Source of the DNA: Mimachlamys varia
Taxonomy: Eukaryota > Mollusca > Bivalvia > Pectinida > Pectinidae
DNA: 64,000 nt
Reading direction: 5' to 3'
Assembly: GCA_947623455.1 (NCBI GenBank)
Contig: OX392532.1
Location: 2,728,001-2,792,000 of the forward strand
The notes beneath the pieces were generated by a model that was not told the origin of the DNA, did not search any database, and saw only the letters and a list, made by a program, of their open reading frames with translations. This document shows positions 38,801 through 53,800 of this stretch, piece after piece; position 1 is the stretch's first letter; the number at the start of each line of letters is the position of its first letter. Made by a program: the position numbers and the translations under genes.

Positions 38801-41800
38801 TGGGCATAAAGAGACCAATCAGGATTTTAGATGTGCTCCCATTTACCAATCTTTTAATTTATACAGATATGCTTGCCTTCGAGGATTGGTCTTTCAGTCT
38901 ATCCCTGATCTTGGGATCTTTTTGGATAATATTTTACCACAATCACCTAGATATTAATGTATCCAGGTGAGCGATACAGGCACTCTTGGCCCCTTGTTTG
39001 TAGTGAAATTTCAGTGATTTTGTTGTTCATTGTATGAAAGGATTGGCTATGAGTTATTTGTCTGTGAATTTTGTATGAGATTTATTTTTCAGTCTTTAAA
39101 ATAAATCAGTGATCTTTACCAAGTTTGTACCCCCTTGTATAGTTTTGTTTGTTACAAAGAAAGTCCAAAAGCTAGCATTATTTTCTCTGCCTTTTTAAAG
39201 TGACTTTCTTTTGGATGTATGATTGAGGCAAGTTGCAGAAAAGTACCATGGTTTGGTTAGAAAGGAGACAAATCAGAGAAAACCTTGACTTTGGGCCGAC
39301 TTTGTCAATGACACAGTGTAGCCAGCAGACTAAGGTTTAATCCGAGGTGCCTGTAAGAACACCAGCTACTGTCTAACCTATCCCAAACTGGTTGAGGAGG
39401 TAGCACTGCATTAATCCATATCAGAGCTAACCTAGAAGACTTGCAGGGAACGGTGACAACCGGCATTTTGCTGGGTGATTGATTGAGCCTTGTATAGAGG
39501 CACATTGATCAAGGAGGACAGAGATGGGATGTCTTTATGTGTATTGATCAGGTTCTAGCTCCCCGACGAGCTGTTCGCCTTTCCCTCGCGAGCGGTTCAC
39601 CATCACTAGACTTCTGTAACAGCTTGTTACCCACTCTCCACTGACAGATAAACCAAGTTTGGCAAGTACAGACAAACAGATTTTAAATGGTTTCATGGAT
39701 TTTGAGATGAGCATATTTTGTATTGATTTTAAACACAAATGTTGCTATTTCTGCCTTGTTTACTTGGCTATAAATTGAATTACAGTATTTAAGTCAGAAT
39801 TGTGAATACTACACAAATTTTTATATCACGGTCCCCATAACTGTACTGTAACACATTTAAGTCTTATATATAACCATTACAGAAACTCTTGACTTAGTAC
39901 CGCAATTTCCACGAATATGCCCTGTCAAATTCTCAAACTGTGATGCATTAAAATCAACAATCTCTGCTAACAAACCCTTTAGCTTGCAGAAATTCTGGTT
40001 CAGTTTTAACCTCACCTGGTGTTATAGATATGAGATGGATTTACATGCACCTGACAGTATGCAGTCTTAAGGTTTAATTTAAATTTTTATCTAATTTAAA
40101 GTCTATAGATGCAATTAGCCTGCAATTTTAACCTTGAATCTAATAAGTTCTATCAAAATAGAATGAAACATGCAATGTTAGGTTAAAACATTGAATGATT
40201 AGTTTTTACTTGACTGTCTGAAGAGCCATTGAACTTCTGATGCCTTGGTTTGGCGCCCATCTATTGTGACTGTGTCAAGATTTTACTTCAAACGACTTGA
40301 TCTCAATAACTGAAAGTCACAGGGTACTGCAATTGTTAGCCAATAGCATGCAGGGTGGATAAAGGGCTAAAAGTTTGTTCAAGTGAGTGACTTTGATTTA
40401 CTTTCAAGGTCAAAGAGGTCAAATGTCTAAAAATCTTCAAACAAGCTATTCCCAATAACTAAAACTGAGGCCCGGGGCACTGATATTTGGTCAGCTGTAG
40501 CATGTTGGTATGAAGGGCAACCGATAGTTAATATTTTCAAATTAATGACCTTGACCCACTTTAAAAGGTTACAGGGTCAAATTGTTGAGCTAGAAAACTG
40601 TCATTTGATCAAGTACATCTGGATCCTCAGTGATTAGTCAATTTGGTTCACTTTTTCAAAGGTAACCTTTTATAAACCGGCCAAATATTTATGTTCCATT
40701 TGTGGTCTTGAGACAAGCTGCACTGTATCAAGTTGGAGTGAAGACCGACATCTTGCTATAAGCCTCAGGTGAGGTTAAATCATCCTTGTCTCACTCCTGT
40801 ATTTTAGTCAATTGATAAAGTAATGTTGTGTTGACATAGACAGACCCTGACCTTAGATTGACATGTACATGTATACCTATCCAAAACCTTTTCATATCAA
40901 GGCCACCAATCGCATGAAAGGAAAGATTACACATGTACATGTGTGTACTCGGCAATTATATGTACCCGGTAGATAGTAATAAGCTACGTATACAGGACTT
41001 GATATACCAGTCTGAGTACTGTATTATATTTTCCTGATATAGTGTATGCTTCGCTAGGTATGAAATACATTATGATTGCAGCAATGATTCATACATTTTC
41101 ATTCAGTTAAAGAAAACTTTCGATAGACATGGAGAATATAAGATTTAGTCTTGATAAATATTTAGAATAAAAATACACTCTCAGTACAAAGTTCTTAAAC
41201 ATATATATTCCATTTAATGTGTATGAGCTGTATACAATGTATAATTATTATTAGAATTGGAAAAGGAAAGATGATTTTAATCTTTTAATCATAAGTCTGC
41301 ATAATTTAGATTAATCTAGAAAATGGGTTTAAATTAAAAAAAAAGTCATGACATCATCAAATTTATTCTTAAAGCAATTCAAGTATTTAAAAGACTTCAA
41401 GTGAAATATTTTAGTTGTAAAAGTTGACAACCAATTTTGGATTAATATATTTGTACAAGAATAATATCTTGATTTTTACTGTCTTCTGTTTTGTGTCTAG
41501 CATACTTAATTCATATAGACTATAGGTAGTTATACAATTATGTATACACTGGATGTATGTTCTCCTCTCGGTAGATATAGACTTTTGATCTTGTGTTATA
41601 GCTACACTGTCCGACGTGAGCTTCGATTTCTGTGAAGAAATATCAAGAAATGTCTATACTAAAGAAATTTGTTCAAACTTCTCTCAGAAAATCCTGTTCT
41701 GTATTTCATGCACTTCCTCATTTTAGTGAACTTTTTTGAAATCATTGCTGTTAAAACAAATGGTTCAAAGTAATAGAGAACTTGGACTTGGTATGAGGCT

Positions 41801-44800
41801 GTATCTGTGTGTCTACTTATCATGTGTGTATTTTATATACATCAATATCAAAGATATAAAACCCTTCGGGCATTCCGTGGATCAAATTGATTTACTTTTG
41901 TAACATGAAATTGATTTCCTTTAATTGCAATGATGCATTTATAATGTGTTCATTAGCACCTATTTGTTGCTACAAATTATATATGTCTTGTCGATTTTTA
42001 TGAGCCTAGGTAGTTCAGCCGTCTCTCAGATAGGGCCTATAGCTATATAGTTGATTGTAGCTAATTATAGCCATTTGGTGAGGTCAATAACTCACTTGGT
42101 ACAATGTAGTTTTATTAAGCTCAGAACTTAAGTGGTGAACCACAATGAAATCAAAGGTCAGTGGTAATAGTTTGATAATTAGTGAAAGACTTGAAGAATT
42201 TTCGTCATTTTCAATATAGTTATAGTTACCAAAAATAGATTACAACACTTTTCTGTGGCCCCCAGTAGCGCGGACACCAGACTTTGACAGATAGGTGTCT
42301 GCTACTGGGGCCAGGCTACTAAAGTACACTGCTATATATCACAAAATGGAATTTTCCTGTTTAGAATATTTCCAGACTGCATCATTTTGATGATAAGTAA
42401 CTCCCCGATACGAAACTCTCTCAGAGAATTGAACGTTTTCGACAAATCAATCTGTCAAAATGTCTTATCAAACGTCTGGTGTCAGGACCAAAGGAAACTC
42501 ATGCTAAATGTGAAGAAAATTCAACGAGGATTTTACCTCTGTGTAAAAATATCATTTGACCGAATTGTCAACAAAACCATAATTCGAACCCAAAATCAAT
42601 TCAGTAGTGGCAAAATATGAATAAAAGGGAAAGATTTACATGAAGACCCATGTAAATCTTGGTCCAAATATCGGCTAAGAGTAGGGCACAGTTTCTTCCG
42701 TTGGGAATGTCAACAGTCTGCAGGAAAATCTGGTTCTCTGTATGATCTTAGCTTTACGTAAGCATGGTTTTCTTGATTCCAGGGTAAATTTGCAGGTTAT
42801 CCTATGTACCAGGTTTAATTCAACCCTGTCTGAGGTTCAACCTAGCAATATATTAAAGTTTATTTAGTGTCCATAACTATTCAGAGCTTTTTAGAGTGAT
42901 TGATTTATGGTGCCCTGCTGTCCTGATTTCAGTGTAGTTGGACATGTATAACACTTACAGTTTCTTTGATGCTTGACATGATAAAATATAGATCGTGTGC
43001 ATGTTCTGTACACGGTCTCTATTGCCTGCTACCTTAACTGTGTATCAATATACCTGTCTAATGAGCCTAGTTAAGAGCCCTTACCGGGCATCACAAGTCG
43101 CCCAATCAGCTAAAGACGTGTACTGTGTACAGTTTACATCATGTATTGATCTAGACAGGCTCGATATCCGGGTGACATCAAGGAAATTGTCGTTTAGAGA
43201 ATGTGTACATGAATTATTTACGAAGTGTATAAAAATAAACAGGGGTATTAGCTGTGTATAACAAGATCATGTTGACTTGGTGATGCCCCATTACACAGAT
43301 TCTGTAGTGATCATCCAGCAGTGCATGTTTAAAACTTTTAACTAACAAACAAAGTCTTTTTATAAGAAATAAACAGGTTATAAAAGCCCTTTATTCACCG
43401 ACTAACAATTAAAGTCACAATTGGTATGTGCTACACATGATTAGTTCTGTAAACAAGTTCTGTGTTGGAAAGTATAGTCAACATTTAGTACAATGTACCA
43501 GTACGTTAGTATGGTGGATAGTATTATCTAAAAGTAAACATTTAATATGTTTAAGTATGATAGATTTGTTTAGACCTGTATCAATCCTGTTATTTGGTAT
43601 ACTTGATGTACTATAAAAACCTGTGACAGCTAACAGCACAGGATGTTGGGATTTTACTTTCATGAAGTAAGAGTTTCGGAATATATTCCATAGAATGTAA
43701 TGTATTTTGTAAGACTCTGACACATGAGAGGCTGGTTTTATTTTGAGGAGAAATCCAGTTCTCTATTTACAGTGTAATATATATAGCGATCACTACTTTC
43801 TGGGGTTTGCTTCATTCTTTAATCGATACCATTAGGTGGCAATAAAATATATTGCCAGTATCTTTACTGTGAGTGTTAACTTTACTGTCACAGGCTCCAG
43901 GTTACATCACTGTAAAGTTAACTCAGATTTAGTTGTCACAGGCTCCAGGTTACATCATTGTAAAGTTACCTCAGATTTAGTTGTCACAGACTCCAGGTTG
44001 TATCACTGTAAAGTTAACTCAGATTTAGTTGTCACAGACTCCAGGTTGTATCACTGTAAAGTTAACTCAGGTTTAGTTGTCACAGGCTCCAGGTTGTATC
44101 ACTGTAAAGTTAACTCAGATTTAGTTGTCACAGGCTCCAGGTTGTATCACTGTAAAGTTAACTCAGATTTAGTTGTCACAGGCTCCAGGTTACATCACTG
44201 TAAAGTTAACTCAGATTTAGTTGTCACAGGCTCCAGGTTACATCACTGTAATGTTAACTCAGATTTAGTTGTCAAAGGCTCCAGGTTGTATCACTGTAAA
44301 GTTAACTCAGATTTAGTTGTCACAGGCTCCAGGTTGTATCACTGTAAAGTTAACTCAGATTTAGTTGTCACAGGCTCCAGGTTGTATCACTGTAATGTTA
44401 ACTCAGATTTAGTTGTCACAGGCTCCAGGTTACATCACTGTAATGTTAACTCAGATTTAGTTGTCACAGGCTCCAGGTTACATCACTGTAATGTTAACTC
44501 AGATTTAGTTGTCACAGACTCCAGGTTACATCACTGTAAAGTTAACTCTGATTTAGTTGTCACAGGCTCCAGGTTGTATCACTGTAAAGTTAACTCAGAT
44601 TTAGTTGTCAAAGGCTCCAGGTTGTATCACTGTAATGTTAACTCAGATTTAGTTGTCACAGGCTCCAGGTTACATCACTGTAATGTTTACTCAGATTTAG
44701 TTGTCACAGGCTCCAGGTTACATCACTGTAATGTTAACTCAGATTTAGTTGTCACAGACTCCAGGTTACATCACTGTAAAGTTAACTCTGATTTAGTTGT

Positions 44801-47800
44801 CACAGGCTCCAGGTTGTATCACTGTAAAGTTAACTCAGATTTAGTTGTCAAAGGCTCCAGGTTGTATCACTGTAAAGTTAACTCAGATTTAGTTGTCACA
44901 GACTAAAGGTTGTATCACTGTAATGTTAACTCAGATTTAGTTGTCACAGGCTCCAGGTTACATCACTGTAAAGTTAACTCAGATTTAGTTGTCACAGGCT
45001 CCAGGTTACATCACTGTAAAGTTAACTCAGATTTAGTTGTCACAGGCTCCAGGTTGTATCACTGTAAAGTTAACTCAGGTTTAGTTGTCACAGGCTCCAG
45101 GTTACATCACTGTAAAGTTAACTCAGATTTAGTTGTCACAGGCTCCAGGTTACATCACTGTAAAGTTAACTCAGATTTAGTTGTCACAGGCTCCAGGTTG
45201 TATCACTGTAAAGTTAACTCAGATTTAGTTGTCACAGGCTCCAGGTTGTATCACTGTAAAGTTAACTCAGATTTAGTTGTCACAGGCTCCAGGTTGTATC
45301 ACTGTAAAGTTAACTCAGATTTAGTTGTCACAGGCTCCAGGTTGTATCACTGTAAAGTTAACTCAGATTTAGTTGTCACAGTCTCCAGGTTACATCACTG
45401 TAAAGTTAACTCAGATTTAGTTGTCACAGGCTCCAGGTTGTATCACTGTAATGTTAACTCAGATTTAGTTGTCACAGGCTCCAGGTTGTATCACTGTAAA
45501 GTTAAATCAGATTTAGTTGTCACAGGCTCCAGGTTGTATCACTGTAAAGTTAACTCAGGTTTAGTTGTCACAGGCTCCAGGTTACATCACTGTAAAGTTA
45601 ACTCAGATTGAGTTGTCACAGGCTCCAGGTTGTATCACTGTAAAGTTAACTCAGATTTAGTTGTCACAGGCTCCAGGTTGTATCACTGTAAAGTTAACTC
45701 AGATTTAGTTGTCACAGGCTCCAGGTTGTATCATTGTAAAGTTAACTCAGATTTAGTTGTCACAGGCTCCAGGTTGTATCACTGTAAAGTTAACTCAGAT
45801 TTAGTTGTCACAGGCTCCAGGTTACATCACTGTAAAGTTATCTCAGATTGAGTTGTCACAGGCTCCAGGTTGTATCACTGAAAAGTTAACTCAGATTTAG
45901 TTGTCACAGACTCCAGGTTGTATCACTGTAAAGTTAACTCAGATTTAGTTGTCACAGACTCCAGGTTGTATCACTGTAAAGTTAACTCAGATTTAGTTGT
46001 CAAAGGCTCCAGGTTGTATCACTGTAAAGTTAACTCAGATTTAGTTGTCAAAGGCTCCAGGTTGTATCACTGTAAAGTTAACTCAGATTTAGTTGTCACA
46101 GGCTCCAGGTTGTATCACTGTAAAGTTAACTCAGATTTAGTTGTCACAGGCTCCAGGTTGTATCACTGTAAAGTTAACTCAAATTGAGTTGTCATAGGCT
46201 CCAGGTTACATCATTGTAAAGTTAACTCATATTTAGTTGTCACAGGCTCCAGGTTACATCACTGTAAAGTTAACTCAGATTTAGTTGTCACAGGCTCCAG
46301 GTTGTATCACTGTAAAGTTAACTCAGATTTAGTTGTCACAGACTCCAGGTTACATCACTGTAAAGTTAACTCAGATTTAGTTGTCAAGGGCCTCAGGTTA
46401 CATCACTGTAATGTTAAGTATTTTGCAGAAATGACTAAAAGTTCTAATTGTCCGTCTCTTTGTCCATATATATGTTCATTTTTATCTCCCTTATTACTTA
46501 AAAAAGGTACAAAATGTATTAGATGAGTTAGAAATGTATGTGATATACTGTGCATGTATGATACATTGTACTTGTATACAAGAACTTTATGACATACATC
46601 TGTACATAGTATATATGCGCGAATTTATCCTGTTTTTGACATGTTCAAGACTAAGATATCTTAAATCATGTCCATTGTTGATTCTGAACAAACTCAAACT
46701 ACAGATCATACAACTGAAAATAGTTTTGCTTTTTATGTAAAAAAAGGGTGCAAAAACTCTCAGACGAAAGCGAGTTTCTTCCCAAGGCATAAGAATATGG
46801 TGTTAATTATGACATGGCGATACTCTTTATTGTAAACATGGTAATATGTTATATTATGATCTGAAAGAAATTCAATTATAATAGGAAATGTAAATTTCTT
46901 TGTCCCTATGAATGACACTGGTGATAAAACACAAAACACAAATTTTGTGTAATAAAAAATGTAGTCATTTAGATGTGTGATAAATTGGTAGACATTGTTT
47001 TGGTGGTGGGGGGGGGGGGGGGGGGGGGGGTGTTTGAATCAACCAGGAGAGGTGCTGGGAGGAAGGGGTGTACCCTGGCTCCTGTCTCTAGAATAGTATA
47101 CAGATATTGAAAAACAAATAGTCAAATAGGGGGAATAAGCTAGAAGTAAAATAAAGTAGAAAAATTCTCTATAGGAACTTAGGGCTGGTAGCCTGTCTAT
47201 ATGGAGTGGTGTGTTACGATTTACTCAATGTCTCTAACAACTACATATACAGTGACATAAGACACATTTAAACGTAATCATGGTACATCAAATTGGCCTC
47301 CTCCTCAGACACCTTCGGGAACGTGTGACCAAATCGATACCTCGTTATGGTGATAAATTACAACAAAAGCGCACAGAAAATGGCTGTGGTTGTATTTCTG
47401 TTACTAGGTATTGGCCTTCTCCTTCACGACCACACACTGTGAAGTTGTCTCGGCAGCTAAGTGAATAATGACCTTCAAAGGTTTGCTGGTGATGCAGTTG
47501 TGTAGGACTGAGAGTGGGGAGAGAGACTGAGAGTGGGGAGAGAAAGAAACATGTTGGGATGGAGTGAGTTTTAGGAGAGAATATGATGTATATATTATGA
47601 CTAAAATTGGGGAATGTATCAGTATGGCACTGTGTTTGACTGAGATTGAGGTTTCACAGTGCCGTGCTATGGCAAACTTGTTTGACGGTACGTTGAGGTT
47701 GTGGATCGGGGTGGTATTGCACAGTTGTGATGGTTTAGGTGATTTGTGTAACACAGTTGTACTTTGTTTAGATTGATGACTGTCGATAGATTGATATGAC

Positions 47801-50800
47801 ACATTCAAACTGCTCTACTCAAATCATAAATCAGAGCAAGATAAAACCCATGGCCACTCCCAGCATAGGTTTGGTCTGAAGACAATTAAATGTCGATGAC
47901 AACTTGCACAAATGGCCAATGCAAATTTTCGTGCAATTTTTACCTTTTCATTTGAGTAATATTACATCTACTTACTCTGTTATATTGGACTACTATTCAG
48001 CCTTGGGCCAGTACATGTTGTACTTTTGAACACAAACTTGCCTGAACGACCAGTGTATAGTGCTGAACTTGTATTTTTTGCCCTGACTGTATATCTGTGA
48101 TGGGCTACCTGGTATAATGTAAGGGAATACAAGCACAAGTAATATTGATTCTCATGTATTTGTACCAGCTGTGACATGAGTTAAAAAATACTCAAGTTAT
48201 CAGTCATTGGAAGGTCTACAACATTAATCATTAATTAGGTTTTAATCATTGAAACTAATTGTAGAGGTGGAGGCTAGCACATGTATGCTACAGGGTAAAC
48301 ATGTTTTAAAGTTTATCAGGATGAAGGACTTATACCAAAAGGGTCTAAATTTGTTAATTAAACAAACTCTAGGTCCGACGCAAAACAATGTAACCAGATG
48401 GACGTCGTAAGACAGGTTCCTTTTAAACAGACCTATTAAAGGTATAAGGTTGCTATGATCAACATTACAGCAGGCTTAAAGGCTGATGAGAAATTATCAG
48501 ATTATTTTGTTTTTTAACCTTTATGTGAAATAATTATTTCCATAGTGGGGTTATATATACGGGTATACAAATGGAGATAATTTATGGCACCTTTGGGAAA
48601 ATATCCTTTTCAAAGTCCTGCAATATCAGTACTTGGATAGAATTATCTTATGACCTCACTGCATGTTTAATTCAGATGTTAAGATTCAAAATCTTTACAA
48701 AAAGGAATCAGTTCCAATAAGCATTATAATAGTATTGATTGAAGTCTATTAACAATAGGGAAATATTATGAAATTTATGAAATTTAATTTCTAAATTATC
48801 CATAGAACATTGTATATTGATAGCTGTGAATAGGTGAACGATGTAACTGAAACAACACATGGGGAGTACTGTGAATAGGTGAACGATTTAACTGAAACAA
48901 CACATGGGGAGTACTGTGAATAGGTGAACGATGTAACTGAAACAACACATGGGGAATACTGTGAATAGGTGAACGATTTAACTGAAACAACACATGGGGA
49001 GTACTGAATACTGGTGAACGATTTAACTGAAACAACACATGGGGAGTACTGTGAATAGGTGAACGATGTAACAGAAACAACACATGGGGAGTACTGTGAA
49101 TAGGTGAACGATGTAACTGAAACAACACATGGGAAGTACTGTGAATAGGTGAACGATTTAACAGAAACAACACATGGGGAGTACTGTGAATAGGTGAACG
49201 ATTTAACAGAAACAACACATGGGGAGTACTGTGAATAGGTGAACGATGTAACAGAAACAACACATGGGGAGTACTGAATACTGGTGAACGATTTAACTGA
49301 AACAACACATGGGGAGTACTGTGAATAGGTGAACGATTTAACAGAAACAACACATGGGGAGTACTGTGAATAGGTGAACGATTTAACTGAAACAACACAT
49401 GGGGAGTACTGAATACTGGTGAACGATTTAACTGAAACAACACATGGGGAGTACTGTGAATAGGTGAACGATGTAACAGAAACAACACATGGGGAGTACT
49501 GAATACTGGTGAACGATTTAACTGAAACAACACATGGGGAGTACTGTGAATAGGTGAACGATTTAACAGAAACAACACATGGGGAGTACTGTGAATAGGT
49601 GAACGATTTAACAGAAACAACACATGGGGAGTACTGTGAATAGGTGAACGATTTAACATAAACAACACATGGGGAGTACTGTGAATGTTTTTTACAGGGA
49701 AGTAGTTTTTTATTTAAAACCATGAAATAAAGTACTAAATGATTTATTAGTGAATGCCCCTTTATGATGTCTATAAAATTCAAAAGAAGAATTATAGAAG
49801 AGTATGAATTTATTTCATTGAAATCCAAAGTTAGTAAATGTTTTTAAGAAATTGTTTGGTTTTGGTCTTGCTGTTGAAAATGTCATGTGTATGTCTGGTC
49901 CTTCAAGTTTCAATTATTTCATGATTTCCTGTAGCTATTTAAAAGTTAAGTAATTAAGGAACGTTCATGAAGCTTGGACCTGATGAACCTAGATATCAGA
50001 TATAATGCTTCTGCTTGATGTTCAGTTTGGAATTGGTGACATTAACGATTGGTGAGACTGTCTGTACAATGAGGTATCACTTTAAACTGAAGGTCCCATC
50101 AACATCGTGGACAGCATTGTTCGTACATTAAGATGTTAAATAAGAGGGCATCAAACCATATTGCACAGAAATGAATTACTTAATGTTTGTGTGTTGTAGG
50201 AGGAATCACTGGAGGTTTAGAGATCTGTATCACATTTCCAACCGAGTATGTCAAGACGCAGCTACAACTGGACGAGCGGTCAGGGGCATCGAAGCGTTAC
50301 AAGGGGCCGATTGACTGTGTCAAAGTCACGGTGAAAGAACATGGCGTACTTGGTTTATACAGAGGGCTAAGTGTGCTACTGGCAGGCTCTATACCAAAGT
50401 CAGCCGTTAGGTAAATACCGTACAGACCTCAGGCTCTATACCATACAGACCTCAGGCTCTATACCATACAGACCTCAGGCTCCATACCATACAGACCTCA
50501 GGCTCTATACCATACAGACCTCAGGCTCTATACCATATAGACCTCAGGCTCTATACCGTACAGACTTCAGGCTCTATACCATACAGACCTCAGGCTCTAT
50601 ACCATACAGACCTCAGTCTCTATACCATACAGACCTCAGGCTCTATACCATACAGACCTCAGGCTCTATACCATACAGACCTCAGGCTCTATACCGTACA
50701 GACTTCAGGCTCTATACCATACAGACCTCAGGCTCTATACCATACAGACCTCAGGCTCTATACCATATAGACCTCAGGCTCTATACCATACAGACCTCAG

Positions 50801-53800
50801 GCTCTATACCGTACAGACTTCAGGCTCTATACCATACAGACCTCAGGCTCTATACCATACAGACCTCAGGCTCTATACCATATAGACCTCAGGCTCTATA
50901 CCATATAGACCTCAGGCTCTATACCGTACAGACCTCAGGCTCTATACCATACAGACCTCAGGCTCTATACCATACAGACCTCAGGCTCTATACCATATAG
51001 ACCTCAGGCTCTATACCGTACAGACCTCAGGCTCTATACCATATAGACCTCAGGCTCTATACCATACAGACCTCAGGCTCTATACCATATAGACCTCAGG
51101 CTCTATACCATATAGACCTCAGGCTCTATACCGTACAGACCTCAGGCTCTATACCATACAGACCTCAGGCTCTATACCATACAGACCTCAGGCTCTAAAC
51201 CATACAGACCTCAGGCTCTATACCATACAGACCTCAGGCTCTATACCGTACAGACCTCAGGCTCTATACCGTACAGACCTCAGGCTCTATACCATACAGA
51301 CCTCAGGCTCTATACCATACAGACCTCAGGCTCTATACCATACAGACCTCAGGCTCTATACCATATAGACCTCAGGCTCTATACCATACAGACCTCAGGC
51401 TCTATACCGTACAGACCTCAGGCTCTATACCGTACAGACCTCAGGCTCTATACCATACAGACCTCAGGCTCTATACCGTACAGACCTCAGGCTCTATACC
51501 ATATAGACCTCAGGCTCTATACCATATAGACCTCAGGCTCTATACCATACAGACCTCAGGCTCTATACCATATAGACCTCAGGCTCTATACCGTACAGAC
51601 CTCAGGCTCTATACCATACAGACCTCAGGCTCTATACCATACAGACCTCAGGCTCTATACCATACAGACCTCAGGCTCTATACCATACAGACTTCAGGCT
51701 CTATACCATACAGACCTCAGGCTCTATACCGTACAGACCTCAGGCTCTATACCGTACAGACCTCAGGCTCTATACCATACAGACCTCAGGCTCTATACCA
51801 TACAGACCTCAGGCTCTATACCATACAGACCTCAGGCTCTATACCATACAGACCTCAGGCTCTGTACCATACAGACCTCAGGCTCTATACCGTACAGACC
51901 TCAGGCTCTATACCGTACAGACCTCAGGCTCTATACCGTACAGACCTCAGGCTCTATACCGTACAGACCTCAGGCTCTATACCGTACAGACCTCAGGCTC
52001 TATACCGTACAGACCTCAGGCTCTATACCATATAGACCTCAGGCTCTATACCATACAGACCTCAGGCTCTATACCATACAGACCTCAGGCTCTATACCAT
52101 ACAGACCTCAGGCTCTATACCATACAGACCTCAGGCTCTATACCATATAGATCTCAGGCTCTATACCATACAGACCTCAGGCTCTATACCGTACAGACCT
52201 CAGGCTCTATACCATATAGACCTCAGGCTCTATACCATACAGACCTCAGGCTCTATACCATACAGACCTCAGGCTCTATACCATACAGACCTCAGGCTCT
52301 ATACCATACAGACCTCAGGCTCTATACCATACAGACCTCAGGCTCTATACCGTACAGACCTCAGGCTCTATACCATATAGACCTCAGGCTCTATACCATA
52401 CAGACCCCAGGCTCTATACCATACAGACCTCAGGCTCTATACCGTACAGACCTCAGGCTCTATACCGTACAGACCTCAGGCTCTATACCGTACAGACCTC
52501 AGGCTCTATACCATACAGACCTCAGGCTCTATACCGTACAGACTTCAGGCTCTATACCATATAGACCTCAGGCTCTATACCGTACAGACCTCAGGCTCTA
52601 TACCGTACAGACTTCAGGCTCTATACCATATAGACCTCAGGCTCTATACCGTACAGACCTCAGGCTCTATACCATACAGGCCCCAGGCTCTATACCATAC
52701 AGACCTCAGGCTCTATACCATACAGACCTCAGGCTCTATACCATACAGACTTCAGGCTCTATACCATACAGACCTCAGGCTCTATACCGTACAGACCTCA
52801 GGCTCTATACCGTACAGACCTCAGGCTCTATACCATACAGACCTCAGGCTCTATACCATACAGACCTCAGGCTCTATACCATACAGACCTCAGGCTCTAT
52901 ACCATACAGACCTCAGGCTCTATACCATACAGACCTCAGGCTCTATATCATACAGACCTCAGGCTCTATACCATACAGACCTCAGGCTCTATACCATACA
53001 GACCTCAGGCTCTATACCGTACAGACCTCAGGCTCTATACCATACAGACCTCAGGCTCTATACCATACAGACCTCAGGCTCTATACCATACAGACCTCAG
53101 GCTCCATACCATACAGACCTCAGGCTCTATACCATACAGACCTCAGGCTCCATACCATACAGACCTCAGGCTCTATACCATACAGACCTCAGGCTCTATA
53201 CCATACAGACCTCAGGCTCTATACCGTACAGACCTCAGGCTCTATACCGTACAGACCTCAGGCTCTATACCGTACAGACCTCAGGCTCTATACCGTACAG
53301 ACCTCAGGCTCTATACCGTACAGACCTCAGGCTCTATACCATACAGACCTCAGGCTCTATACCATACAGACCTCAGGCTCTATACCATACAGACCTCAGG
53401 CTCTATACCATACAGACCTCAGGCTCTATACCATACAGACCTCAGGCTCTATACCATACAGACCTCAGGCTCTATACCATACAGACCTCAGGCTCTATAC
53501 CGTACAGACCTCAGGCTCTATACCGTACAGACCTCAGGCTCTATACCATACAGACCCCAGGCTCTATACCATACAGACCTCAGGCTCTATACCATACAGA
53601 CCTCAGGCTCTATACCATACAGACCTCAGGCTCCATACCATACAGACCTCAGGCTCTATACCATACAGACCTCAGGCTCTATACCATACAGACCTCAGGC
53701 TCTATACCATACAGACCTCAGGCTCTATACCGTACAGACCTCAGGCTCTATACCGTACAGACCTCAGGCTCTATACCGTACAGACCTCAGGCTCTATACC

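Larger units (their letters stand above)
32921..50199 (+). other. SLC25A1 intron 1 (17.3 kb)
   Basis: Intron 1 begins GTGAGT at 32921 and ends TTGTAG at 50199. Contents recognised: MITE hairpin 33986-34068; small duplication 35977-36112; tRNA-like fragment 36540-36625; composite mobile element 37560-38990; possible dispersed repeat 40230-40760; hairpin 42256-42313; 48-bp array 43870-46420; 23-nt G tract 47008-47030; 45-bp array 48825-49685. The remainder (34.1-35.9, 39.0-40.2, 40.8-42.2, 42.4-43.8 and 46.4-48.8 kb) is AT-rich unique sequence in which I see no gene. Confidence 0.85.

Noticed and set aside
43836..45611. Long open frames (356 and 233 codons) on the + strand
   Set aside because: They are produced by a stop-free 48-bp repeat. 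The perfect periodicity, nearly equal divergence at all codon positions and intronic position in SLC25A1 argue against a protein.
47404..47808. 134-codon minus-strand frame ending in [25 protein letters not shown] sequence
   Set aside because: No family recognised, no matching splice context, low-complexity Ser/Thr composition; probably chance. The antiparallel 62-codon + frame at 47280-47468 was rejected for the same reasons.
48791..49828. Overlapping minus-strand frames of 345 and 290 codons
   Set aside because: Two frames are open at once because the 45-bp unit has no stop in either; this is a repeat effect.
50371..51000. 209-codon frame after SLC25A1 exon 2
   Set aside because: Three 23-bp units make 69 nt, so the frame is kept by chance. 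The start codon lies in exon 2 out of frame with the carrier.
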